The notes: generated from the sequence alone by a model not told the origin. A DNA stretch of 14,820 nt from Alphaproteobacteria bacterium (GCA_005884465.1 VAZH01000063.1:1-14820), one strand, 5' to 3'. Positions 7,632-13,634 are shown, counted from the stretch's first letter. Translations and numbers: made by a program.

Positions 7632-8285
7632 ATGTCCAAGTCCCACGGCCCGCTTCGCATCGGCATCGGGGGTCCCGTCGGATCGGGAAAGACCGCGTTG
7701 ATGGACTTGCTCTGCAAGACGATGCGGGAGCGTTACGACATCGCCGCGATCACCAACGACATCTATACCAAATGGGATGCGGAATTTCTGGTGCGCTCGG
7801 GTTCGCTGACGCCGGATCGCATCGCCGGCGTCGAGACCGGCGGATGCCCGCATACCGCGATACGCGAGGACGCCTCGATGAATCTCGCCGCGGTCGCCGA
7901 CATGCGCGCGAAATTTCCGGACCTCGACATAGTGCTGATCGAATCCGGCGGCGACAATCTCGCCGCTACCTTCTCGCCCGAACTCGCCGACCTCACGATT
8001 TACGTGATCGACGTCGCGGCAGGCGACAAGATTCCCTCCAAGGGGGGGCCCGGCATCACCCGGTCGGACCTTCTCGTCATCAACAAGATCGACCTCGCGC
8101 CGCATGTCGGCGCATCGCTGGAAAAAATGGACACCGACGCCAGGCGCATGCGCGGCGAACGGCCGTTTGTCATGACCAATCTCAGGAAGAGCGAAGGCCT
8201 CGACCGCATCGTCAGCTTTATCGAGGCCAAGGGAGGTCTTCAGCCCCGCGCCGCGGGCCAAAGCACGCTGAACGAACCTCATTAA
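7632..8285 (+). CDS. ureG: Urease accessory GTPase UreG
   Basis: UreG is the SIMIBI-class GTPase that carries nickel and delivers it to apo-urease on GTP hydrolysis. The product is 217 residues. Motifs are the P-loop GGPVGSGKT (13-21), the invariant metal-binding Cys72-Pro-His74 in [19 protein letters not shown] (104-109), and the guanine-specificity motif NKID (151-154). Unlike some UreG proteins it has no N-terminal His-rich extension, consistent with nickel being concentrated by the UreE tail instead. The start is supported by AAGGGA about 10 bases upstream. The cluster ends here; the next gene is 301 bases away and functionally unrelated. Confidence 0.97.
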   Translation: MSKSHGPLRIGIGGPVGSGKTALMDLLCKTMRERYDIAAITNDIYTKWDAEFLVRSGSLTPDRIAGVETGGCPHTAIREDASMNLAAVADMRAKFPDLDIVLIESGGDNLAATFSPELADLTIYVIDVAAGDKIPSKGGPGITRSDLLVINKIDLAPHVGASLEKMDTDARRMRGERPFVMTNLRKSEGLDRIVSFIEAKGGLQPRAAGQSTLNEPH

Positions 8286-8586
8286 CGATCCTTAACCCAC
8301 AAAATTCCGCCATAACACTTTTGCGCAGCAAGCCCCTGGTGCGAGGCAGGGCAAAAACTTTTGCCGTTGGTTGGAACTAAATCCATCTGCGGAGATTAGC
8401 ACCCTCCGGTCTTTGCCAAGACAATGCTCACGGCGGTCCTGTTAATCCTCGTCGCCAACTGTAGTTGCGTACTGATGATCGCTCCTTCATTATGTCAAAC
8501 AGTTGGTTTTCATTCTGTTTCGGTTTCTTGCCGCCCGGGCGGAAGGCAGATAGTTCTTCGCCAACTCCTCATTTCCGAGTAACCGA
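8286..8586. other. Intergenic region between ureG and the sensor kinase
   Basis: About 300 bases of lower GC with no convincing gene. It contains GGAAC at 8373-8377 but no CGTT-like -10 at 16-17 bases. A frame from an ATG at 8492 encodes a short Ser/Pro-rich stretch ending PTPHFRVTEW just where the kinase frame begins; see the finding on a possible frameshift. No clear terminator for ureG was found. Confidence 0.5.
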
Positions 8587-10245
8587 GTGGTTCGGCTGGG
8601 TTTCATCATCGGTTTTATCGCGCTCGTCGGGGTTCTGCTCTCCGGTCTTGCGGCTTATCGCGTCCACGATCAGGAGCTGACGGTCGACGGGATCGCGTTG
8701 GCGCGCGCGATCGACGTTCATGCCAGTCTGGTTCAAGACCGGCTGACCGAGCGTGAACTGCTTGCCCGCGTCGCATCGGGCCTGTTCCGCGTGCCGTCGG
8801 TGATCAAGGCCAACATGCTGCAGCCGCTGCGGTCCTCGATCTATACATTCAAAACCGATTTCGTTGTCGCGAGCTGGATCGCGCGGCTTAAGCCGGACGA
8901 ACTGGAAGCGGCGCGTGCCGAGCTGGCGAGCTCTGGATTTCCGAATCCGACGATCCGCCGTTTCGATGACCAGCCGCTGGATCCGCAGTCGCTCGACCAG
9001 CCGATCGATGTGGTAATGGATGTCGAGCCCAAGAGTGCAGAGACGATGGCTTTTCCCGGCCGTTCCTATGATCAGAATTCGGTTCTGGGGCCGACATTGG
9101 CGCGAGCGATGAGCGAGGCAAAGCCGGTAGCGTCCGATCCGATTCCGCTGTTGCGCCCGAATGGGCCGATCGGCCTCGTTCTTGCCGCGCCGGTGCTGCA
9201 GGAGGGCGTCGCCGCGCCGGCAGGGTTCGTGACATTTTCCTATGAATTGGCGCCGCTGATGCTGACGAATGACGATCTCTCGCTGTTCTCGGTCGTGCTG
9301 AAAGACCCGCGCGATCCCAACAGCGAGCTGATTGCAAATGATCGGGGCGTCGTCACAACCAGGACGATAACACAGGAAATGCCGCCACCCTCCATCATAA
9401 GAACGGTAACGTTCGGGGGACGCGACTGGTCGCTTGGCTACTATGCCAAGACCAACGCGGCGATACGCGCACAGCAGACCGCAGCGGTTGTGGCTGCCAT
9501 CGGCCTCGCGCTGACCGGCATCGTCTGTGGGCTTTTCGGATATGTCGCCTACAACAATTTGCGGCTCAGCCGCGAAATCCAGGTGCGGATCGGCTTCGAA
9601 CGGCGACTGACCGCGGTCATCGACGAACTCAATCACCGCGTCAAAAACATTCTTGCGGTGATCCAGTCGATCGTGACGCGCACGCTGCGCCATGGTTCCG
9701 ACATCGACGTCGCCCGCGAACTGCTGATCGGCCGGATCCATGCCATGTCGAACGTGGTTTCGCTGCTGAGCGAAAGTCAGTGGCAGGGCGTGAAACTGAA
9801 GGGGCTGTTCGAGGCGCGCGCGATACCGCACGCCGAGCGCATCGCGGTGAGCGGCCCCGATATTGCCGTGAGCGCGCGGGCGGCCCAGAGCCTGTCGCTA
9901 TTGTTCTTCGAGCTGGCGTCGCATTCCGACGAGGGACTCTCGCTGGTCGGCAAGCATCCGCACATCGTCGCGCATTGGGAGGTAACCGGAGAGGACAACG
10001 ACACCACGTTCCGTTTTCGCTGGGAAGAGTTCAACACCAGCGCTGCAACCCGAAGGGAAGACAGCGATTTCGGCCTGATCCTGCTCGATCGTGTCGCACC
10101 TGAGGCGCTGGGGGGCACATCGAAGCGGTATTTTACCGATGTGAGTTATGTTTACGAACTCATCGCCCCGATGGAGACCGTGATCGACATGACGGAAAGG
10201 GACAGGACCGAACAATTCTCCGCGCAGCTCAAGTCCGGCCGCTAG
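8587..10245 (+). CDS. Membrane sensor histidine kinase, CHASE sensor + HWE/HisKA_2-type transmitter
   Basis: A 552-residue kinase next to the GSR genes, a plausible input kinase for PhyR. In order: transmembrane helix about 4-24 (LGFIIGFIALVGVLL); periplasmic domain about 25-295 resembling CHASE (SYDQNSVLGPTLARAM, GLVLAAPVL, AGFVTFSYELAPLM); second helix about 299-322; dimerisation/phosphoacceptor box DELNHRVKNILAVIQSI with His350; then an HWE-like ATPase domain with WEE (479-481) and FGLILLDRVAPEALGG. The N-box is degenerate: ELASHSDEGLS (from Glu442) where HWE kinases have ELATNAAKYGALS, so the ATP/Mg-binding Asn is His446 or missing. Start GTG 8587 follows an in-frame stop at 8551 and has a poor ribosome binding site. 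It may phosphorylate weakly, act as a phosphatase, or work with another kinase. Confidence 0.85.
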   Translation: MVRLGFIIGFIALVGVLLSGLAAYRVHDQELTVDGIALARAIDVHASLVQDRLTERELLARVASGLFRVPSVIKANMLQPLRSSIYTFKTDFVVASWIARLKPDELEAARAELASSGFPNPTIRRFDDQPLDPQSLDQPIDVVMDVEPKSAETMAFPGRSYDQNSVLGPTLARAMSEAKPVASDPIPLLRPNGPIGLVLAAPVLQEGVAAPAGFVTFSYELAPLMLTNDDLSLFSVVLKDPRDPNSELIANDRGVVTTRTITQEMPPPSIIRTVTFGGRDWSLGYYAKTNAAIRAQQTAAVVAAIGLALTGIVCGLFGYVAYNNLRLSREIQVRIGFERRLTAVIDELNHRVKNILAVIQSIVTRTLRHGSDIDVARELLIGRIHAMSNVVSLLSESQWQGVKLKGLFEARAIPHAERIAVSGPDIAVSARAAQSLSLLFFELASHSDEGLSLVGKHPHIVAHWEVTGEDNDTTFRFRWEEFNTSAATRREDSDFGLILLDRVAPEALGGTSKRYFTDVSYVYELIAPMETVIDMTERDRTEQFSAQLKSGR

Positions 10246-10263
10246 CGTGAAATCACGTTTCTT

Positions 10264-10354
10264 CGTCATGGCCGGGCTTCGTCCCGGCCATCCACGTCTT
10301 TCTTCACCAACTGCCGCAAAGACGTGAATGCCCGGCACAAGGCCGGGCATGACA
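10264..10354. repeat. Composite REP element (two palindromes plus outer and middle arms)
   Basis: The outer ends gtcatg (10265-10270) and catgac (10348-10353) pair. Hairpin one is atggccggg/cccggccat (10268-10276 with 10283-10291), a middle arm pairs acgtcttt (10294-10301) with aaagacgt (10318-10325), and hairpin two is atgcccggc/gccgggcat (10328-10336 with 10342-10350). It lies between the convergent kinase and ecfG genes and shares its core with 2604-2632. It could act as a bidirectional RNA 3'-end structure. Confidence 0.8.
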
Positions 10355-10416
10355 AGCTTCGCGATAGATGCGCATTCGAGGATGCGCATTCACTCACTGC
10401 AAATTTTGATCTGAAA

Positions 10417-10965
10417 TCAGCCGCCGCTTCCGCCGATCACGGCGCGAACCGTTTCATCGGGACCGAAATCCTCGGCGCCATCCACATAGAGCAGGGCGCT
10501 GAGTTTCGATCGCGCACGGTTGACGCGGCTTTTGATGGTGCCGACCGCGCAGCCGCAGATTGCCGCGGCGTCCTCATAGGAGAAGCCGGAGGCGCCCACC
10601 AGAATCAACGCTTCGCGCTGGTCCTGGGGAAGCTTGTCGAGGGCCGCCCGGAATTCCTCGAATTCCAGATGCGCGCTTTGCGCCGGCTGGGTTTTAAGGG
10701 TCTTGGCATAGCTGCCATCGGCATCCTCCACCTCCCGCCGCCGCTTGCGGTAGTCCGAGCGGAACAGGTTGCGCAGGATCGTGAACAGCCACGCCGCCAG
10801 GTTCGAGCCGGGCTGGAACGAGTCGATGTTGGCGAGCGCCCGCAACAGGGTTTCCTGAACAAGATCGTCGGCGCGGTCCCCGTTGCCGCTGAGCGAGATT
10901 GCGAATGCGCGCAGGCTCGGTACAGACGCCAGAATGTCTTCGCGAAGCGAGTCTGTGAGAGGCAT
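10417..10965 (-). CDS. ecfG: RNA polymerase ECF sigma factor EcfG (general stress response)
   Basis: This is the GSR sigma factor of alphaproteobacteria (EcfG/SigT/RpoE4, ECF15 group), 182 residues. Region 2 covers about residues 13-80 (DDLVQETLLRALANIDSFQ, then AAWLFTILRNLFRSDYRKRR); region 4 about 108-160 (LDKLPQDQREALILVGASG, FSYEDAAAICGCAVGTIKSR, VNRARSKL). The sequence reads as a typical bradyrhizobial EcfG. A strong ribosome binding site (GGAGGGAG on the minus strand) precedes the ATG, and the gene lies 30 bases downstream of nepR in the same orientation, so the two form an operon. EcfG is held inactive by NepR until PhyR is phosphorylated, and it recognises GGAAC-N16/17-CGTT promoters, several of which occur in this window. 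Confidence 0.96.
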   Translation of the reverse strand: MPLTDSLREDILASVPSLRAFAISLSGNGDRADDLVQETLLRALANIDSFQPGSNLAAWLFTILRNLFRSDYRKRRREVEDADGSYAKTLKTQPAQSAHLEFEEFRAALDKLPQDQREALILVGASGFSYEDAAAICGCAVGTIKSRVNRARSKLSALLYVDGAEDFGPDETVRAVIGGSGG

Positions 10966-10995
10966 TACTCCCTCCCGTCGTTTTTAGCAGGTTGA

Positions 10996-11211
10996 TCACT
11001 TTTGATCATTGCTGTTTCCCGTCTGGGGTTCTGCCTCGGGTACATCAAGTTTTCGGATCAATTCCGCGAAACGATCCGGTACCCCCTGTCGGACGATATC
11101 GTCGTACATGGCGCGGAGCTGATGGCCGATTCTCGATTGAATCTCGGCATTGAGCCCGCCCTGCTTGCCTGGCGCCGTATTCCTGCTGGCTTGAGACTTT
11201 ACATCTTTCAT
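10996..11211 (-). CDS. nepR: Anti-sigma factor NepR
   Basis: NepR is the small protein that binds EcfG and blocks it; phosphorylated PhyR pulls it away. From the chosen ATG (MKDVKSQASRN) it has 71 residues, typical of NepR. The conserved helical core is visible at about 23-59: LNAEIQSRIGHQLRAMYDDI followed by VRQGVPDRFAELIRKLD. The disordered acidic/polar tail PEAEPQTGNSNDQK is also usual. The frame is open 27 codons further up to an alternative start at 11292, but that part (MLRVQGFVSRV...) is unlike NepR and overlaps the likely promoter region, so I reject it. GGAACAGG on the minus strand just before the ATG can serve as ribosome binding site. It is divergent from phyR and co-directional with ecfG. 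Confidence 0.94.
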   Translation of the reverse strand: MKDVKSQASRNTAPGKQGGLNAEIQSRIGHQLRAMYDDIVRQGVPDRFAELIRKLDVPEAEPQTGNSNDQK

Positions 11212-11300
11212 GACCTGTTCCACGCTTCCCCGAGGGTTAAGTCCCTGTAAATTCAAGAATACCCGTGATACGAACCCTTGCACCCGCAGCATGTGCAGGA

Positions 11301-11371
11301 GGGCTAATTCGAAATCCGGCGGAAAGTTCCGGAACCAAGGAACTTTTATCAGGCTGGGGCGTAATTAGCCC
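11301..11371. promoter_or_regulatory. Divergent phyR / nepR-ecfG control region with EcfG-type promoter for phyR
   Basis: On the plus strand GGAAC (11339-11343), a 16-base spacer and CGTAATT (11360-11366) resemble the EcfG consensus GGAAC-N16-CGTT and lie about 70 bases before the phyR ATG. On the minus strand GGAAC occurs at 11330-11326, within a perfect palindrome gttccggaac (11326-11335), with cgaatt (11311-11306) 14 bases on, a poorer match. The outer arms gggctaattcg (11301-11311) and cgtaattagccc (11360-11371) mirror each other. This suggests linked autoregulation of both arms; the minus-strand promoter is weaker evidence. Confidence 0.65.
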
Positions 11372-11431
11372 TCAGGGGGAACCGGGTCACCCCATATCGA
11401 TATTTCGACCCAGAGAATGAATGGAGTGGGG

Positions 11432-12238
11432 ATGTCCCGATCACAGCTCGTTGCTGAACATCTACCGCTGTTGCGGCGCTATGCCCGCGCCCTGACAGGT
11501 AACCAGGCGTCGGGCGACGCTTATGTTGGAGCCATGCTTGAAGCCCTGCTTCAGGACCCGTCCCTGCTCGATGAGCAGCACGGACCCCGCGCCGGGCTTT
11601 TCCGGCTGTTTACCCAGATCTGGAATTCGGTCTCGCTCAACGACAATGCCGAGGTCGCAACCCTGCCGATGCCGCCCGAGCGCCGGCTTTCAAACATCAC
11701 CCCGTTGCCGCGCCAGGCGTTCCTGCTGCTGTCCTTGGAAGGCTTCTCCGAGGAGGAGGTGGCGTTCATCCTTGGAACCGACGTCGCCGAGACCCGCAGG
11801 CTCGCCGATGCGGCGGGGCGGGAAATGGCGGCGGAAATCGCGACCGATGTGCTGATCATCGAGGACGAGACCTTCATCGCGATGGATCTCGAGAGCCTGG
11901 TGAGGAATCTGGGTCACAACGTGATTGGCGTCGCCCGCACCCATTCCGACGCTGTGGCGCTCGCCAAGAACAAAAAGCCGGGCCTGATCCTGGCGGACAT
12001 CCAGCTCGCCGACGGCAGTTCCGGCCTCGACGCCGTCAACGAGCTGCTGCGGGTTTTCGAGGTGCCGGTGGTATTTATCACCGCCTACCCGGAACGCTTC
12101 CTGACCGGCGAGCGCCCGGAACCGGCATTCTTGATCTCCAAGCCGTTCCAGCCGGCGATGGTTTCCGCTGTCGCCAGCCAGGCCCTGTTTTTCCAGCGCA
12201 ATTCGCGCAACCGCGCGCCGCGGGCGGCGGCTTCCTGA
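11432..12238 (+). CDS. phyR: General stress response regulator PhyR
   Basis: PhyR is the anti-anti-sigma switch of the GSR: an N-terminal ECF sigma-like domain (about 1-140, with LLRRYARALTGNQASGDAYV and PLPRQAFLLLSLEGFSEEEV) that mimics EcfG, fused to a C-terminal receiver (about 141-268). The phosphoacceptor is Asp189 (LILADIQLADGSSG); the acidic pocket is VLIIEDE, with the Thr/Lys switch residues in FITAYPER and ISKPF. On phosphorylation the sigma-like domain binds NepR and releases EcfG. The ATG at 11432 is preferred over the in-frame 11417 because GGAG (11423-11426) is 5 bases away and MSRSQLVAEHLPLLRRYA is the usual start. 268 residues, normal length. A strong terminator follows 17 bases after the stop. 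Confidence 0.96.
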   Translation: MSRSQLVAEHLPLLRRYARALTGNQASGDAYVGAMLEALLQDPSLLDEQHGPRAGLFRLFTQIWNSVSLNDNAEVATLPMPPERRLSNITPLPRQAFLLLSLEGFSEEEVAFILGTDVAETRRLADAAGREMAAEIATDVLIIEDETFIAMDLESLVRNLGHNVIGVARTHSDAVALAKNKKPGLILADIQLADGSSGLDAVNELLRVFEVPVVFITAYPERFLTGERPEPAFLISKPFQPAMVSAVASQALFFQRNSRNRAPRAAAS

Positions 12239-12255
12239 TCCGGACCTGATTGCAT

Positions 12256-12294
12256 AAAAAATCCGGCGCGCTTCGCGGCGCGCCGGATTTTTTT
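12256..12294. terminator. Strong bidirectional rho-independent terminator after phyR
   Basis: A 16-bp perfect stem: aaaaaatccggcgcgc (12256-12271) pairs with gcgcgccggatttttt (12278-12293) over a 6-base loop, with seven Ts on the plus strand (12288-12294) and six on the minus strand. It ends phyR and would also stop leftward transcription coming from the minus-strand promoter at 12478. Confidence 0.93.
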
Positions 12295-12344
12295 GCTGCT
12301 GCGGCGTGTGGGCGGGCTGCGCCGCACACAATCAGGCTGCGGCC

Positions 12345-12364
12345 ACACAAGGCATTGTGTTTTT
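12345..12364 (+). other. Small AT-rich hairpin followed by T run
   Basis: Stem acacaa/ttgtgt with loop ggca, followed by four more Ts (12361-12364). It could be a weak plus-strand terminator, but no plus-strand gene lies between it and the phyR terminator, so its role is unclear. Confidence 0.3.
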
Positions 12365-12368
12365 GGAC

Positions 12369-12444
12369 AAAAAGCAGGGCGCGGCTGGCATCACCACAGC
12401 CGCGCCCCGCATCGCCGGTCAATGGGGCAGGGGGGATAACCGGC
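12369..12444 (-). ncRNA. Candidate EcfG-dependent small RNA with C-rich loop (GsrN-like)
   Basis: Read on the minus strand, beginning a few bases after the -10 element. A 6-bp stem GCCGGT/ACCGGC (12444-12439 with 12419-12414) displays a 19-base loop, UAUCCCCCCUGCCCCAUUG, containing C6 and C4 runs. A perfect 11-bp hairpin follows (GGGCGCGGCUG, 12407-12397, with CAGCCGCGCCC, 12387-12377), then UGC and five U (12373-12369), an intrinsic terminator oriented only for this strand. Predicted length is about 75 nt. Read-through would end at the bidirectional terminator near 12256. Caulobacter GsrN is a sigma-T-dependent small RNA that uses an exposed C-rich loop to pair with target mRNAs such as katG. 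Promoter class, architecture and position beside phyR fit a homologue. No open reading frame competes for this space. Confidence 0.68.
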
Positions 12445-12450
12445 TGCCGG

Positions 12451-12478
12451 AATTACGCACAGCCCCGGAAGTCGTTCC
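12451..12478 (-). promoter_or_regulatory. EcfG-type promoter driving the minus-strand small RNA
   Basis: Minus strand: GGAAC at 12478-12474, a 16-base spacer, then CGTAATT at 12457-12451. This has exactly the same -35, spacer length and CGTAATT -10 as the phyR promoter candidate (11339-11366). Expected transcription start is near 12446-12443. Confidence 0.68.
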
Positions 12479-12526
12479 CGCCCCCGACAAATATTTTTAG
12501 ACACGGTTAAGTGATAACCGGCCGAG

Positions 12527-12551
12527 AGAACTCCGTCGTTCCGTTCGCGTT
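12527..12551 (+). promoter_or_regulatory. Near-consensus EcfG promoter for the exported protein gene
   Basis: AGAAC (12527-12531, one mismatch to GGAAC), a 16-base spacer and CGTT (12548-12551). The chosen ATG is about 40 bases downstream. The single -35 mismatch leaves it as a candidate only. Confidence 0.45.
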
Positions 12552-12590
12552 GTGTCCTGTGATCGCCTTGGGGCGAGGGACGAGCGCATC

Positions 12591-13007
12591 ATGTCACAGC
12601 TATCCAGGGGAATTTTCGTTGCGATCGCCGTTTCGCTGACGTGTGGCGTGGGTGGCGCCGTCCAGTTCGCGGCGGGCCGCGATCTCTCCGCGGCAACGCA
12701 GAATTCCTCAGCAACGTCCGAAGCTTCCATCAATCGTGCAGCCAAGGCCGATCGTGCCGCTCGCCTGCCAGCAGGGGCGATGCAGACGCGCACAGTTTCA
12801 GTGCGGTTGTATGGTCTTTCCGACACCTCCGTCGTCGTCCGCATACCGGTGGCGCGAGAAGCCCGCAATGCCCCTTCCGCTCCACCGGTGACAAGGTCCG
12901 GAGATCGAAAGCCCGGGGATCGGAAGTTGACGGTGGCCTGTGAGCCGGTCGTCAGTGTATTGACCGAAATCGCCAAGCGACTTGAGCCGGGCCGCTGCGT
13001 CACCTAG
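12591..13007 (+). CDS. Small exported protein of unknown function
   Basis: A 138-residue protein with a clear N-terminal secretion signal or membrane anchor, MSQLSRGIFVAIAVSLTCGV followed by GGAVQFAAG; cleavage after an Ala near residues 26-28 is plausible. After a low-complexity Ala/Ser/Arg stretch comes TVSVRLYGLSDTSVVVRIPV, then a Pro/Arg-rich linker, and the C-terminus VACEPVVSVLTEIAKRLEPGRCVT, whose two cysteines could form a disulfide in the periplasm. I recall this C-terminal pattern from hypothetical bradyrhizobial proteins but know no function. I prefer the ATG at 12591 to one at 12552 because it places the signal sequence at the very N-terminus. A near-consensus EcfG promoter precedes it. 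The TAG stop lies in the CTAGAG end of the next repeat. Confidence 0.72.
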   Translation: MSQLSRGIFVAIAVSLTCGVGGAVQFAAGRDLSAATQNSSATSEASINRAAKADRAARLPAGAMQTRTVSVRLYGLSDTSVVVRIPVAREARNAPSAPPVTRSGDRKPGDRKLTVACEPVVSVLTEIAKRLEPGRCVT

Positions 13008-13070
13008 AGCATGATCCGGAGTGGGAACCGGTTTTCCGAACAGATCATGCTCAACCAAAGAGATCTAGAG
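13004..13070. repeat. Interspersed palindromic repeat (ctagagcatgatccgg family)
   Basis: The arms gagcatgatc (13007-13016) and gatcatgctc (13043-13052) form a 10-bp perfect stem around ggagtgggaaccggttttcc; both ends of the element carry ctagag. I recognise it as a very common bradyrhizobial intergenic repeat. Its first bases provide the TAG stop of the exported protein gene. The GGAAC inside it is part of the repeat and probably not a promoter. Confidence 0.85.
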
Positions 13071-13077
13071 AGCCGGA

Positions 13078-13524
13078 TCACGCTTCCGAATCTCCGTCGC
13101 CGGAACTGGTGTTGCGGCTTGCCAAAAATCCCAAGACCAATCCGCCCACCGCCAGAATCGGTATCAACTTCTTGACGCCAATGGCGCGGATTACCTGCAG
13201 GCCGGCAGCGAGCAGCACGGGATCGGAAAGCGCAGTTTGCATGGCTGATTTGGCGGTCTCCGCCGCGCGAGCCGCCCGGGCCTCGACCTGTTTTTTGCGC
13301 GCGATGTAGCAGCCAGCCGCGATCACCGCGACGACAAGGAATACGCTGGCCCCTGTCAGGCAGGCTTCGACCAGTCCATATCGCTGATACACGAAGACGA
13401 AGGCTGCGGCGCACAGAAACGATGTCGCGATGAACAAGGCCCCGACCGCCGCGGCCGCCAGAGACGTCAGCCGCAAAGCCGTACCGGTGCTGTCCTTCAA
13501 GTCATTGATCATGCGCTGAAACAT
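13078..13524 (-). CDS. Small membrane protein, putative holin-like/DUF1469-type
   Basis: A 148-residue integral membrane protein. Predicted helices lie at about 17-45 (LTSLAAAAVGALFIATSFLC) and 53-75 (ACLTGASVFLVVAVIAAGCY); a charged Ala-rich amphipathic segment follows (ARKKQVEARAARAAETAK), then a hydrophobic stretch about 119-134 (LIPILAVGGLVLGFLAS) and an acidic tail SSGDGDSEA. The two-helix hairpin plus cytoplasmic helix recalls the phage-holin-like/YqjE (DUF1469) family that often neighbours DUF883 genes, as yqjD-yqjE do in E. coli. That pairing with the next gene supports the guess. The ATG at 13524 is used; one at 13512 is also possible. No EcfG promoter was found directly upstream. 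Confidence 0.7.
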   Translation of the reverse strand: MFQRMINDLKDSTGTALRLTSLAAAAVGALFIATSFLCAAAFVFVYQRYGLVEACLTGASVFLVVAVIAAGCYIARKKQVEARAARAAETAKSAMQTALSDPVLLAAGLQVIRAIGVKKLIPILAVGGLVLGFLASRNTSSGDGDSEA

Positions 13525-13548
13525 CAGGCGCCCCGTTCAAAATAATGC

Positions 13549-13580
13549 TTACAAAACAAACGGCGGCGCATCCGCGCCGC
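13549..13580 (-). terminator. Probable rho-independent terminator after the DUF883 gene
   Basis: Minus strand: the 7-bp stem gcggcgc/gcgccgc (13580-13574 with 13569-13563, loop ggat) is followed by a T-rich run (cgtttgttttg, to about 13551). It lies about 55 bases after the DUF883 stop and before the next minus-strand gene, so the two genes may be separate units. Confidence 0.6.
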
Positions 13581-13634
13581 TGTTCAAAATTAAACAACTG
13601 ATCGGCTCAAGACGGCCGTCGCAAGCCAGGGTCG

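Noticed and set aside
7764..7784. Trp49 in UreG (NDIYTKWD), where other UreG proteins have Glu
   Set aside because: I recall this substitution from alphaproteobacterial UreG proteins; all catalytic and metal-binding motifs are intact, so it is not a sign of damage.
8373..8402. Possible EcfG promoter (GGAAC) upstream of the sensor kinase
   Set aside because: At 16-17 bases downstream the sequence is gattag/attagc, not CGTT-like; only the -35 half matches.
8569..9831. Long minus-strand open frame opposite the sensor kinase, with others at 4054-5175 and 6431-7429
   Set aside because: Translations are Arg/His/Asp-rich with no recognisable domain and lie opposite well-supported genes in high-GC DNA, where such antisense frames are common.
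10324..10995. Plus-strand open frame of 223 codons opposite ecfG
   Set aside because: It starts inside a REP element and is the complement of a clear EcfG gene; the translation has no family resemblance.
11212..11292. Extended N-terminus for NepR
   Set aside because: The extra 27 residues do not resemble NepR and overlap the probable promoter/leader; the internal ATG gives the normal size.
13024..13040. GGAAC inside the repeat at 13004-13070 as a promoter
   Set aside because: It belongs to a common interspersed palindrome and has no CGTT at the right spacing.
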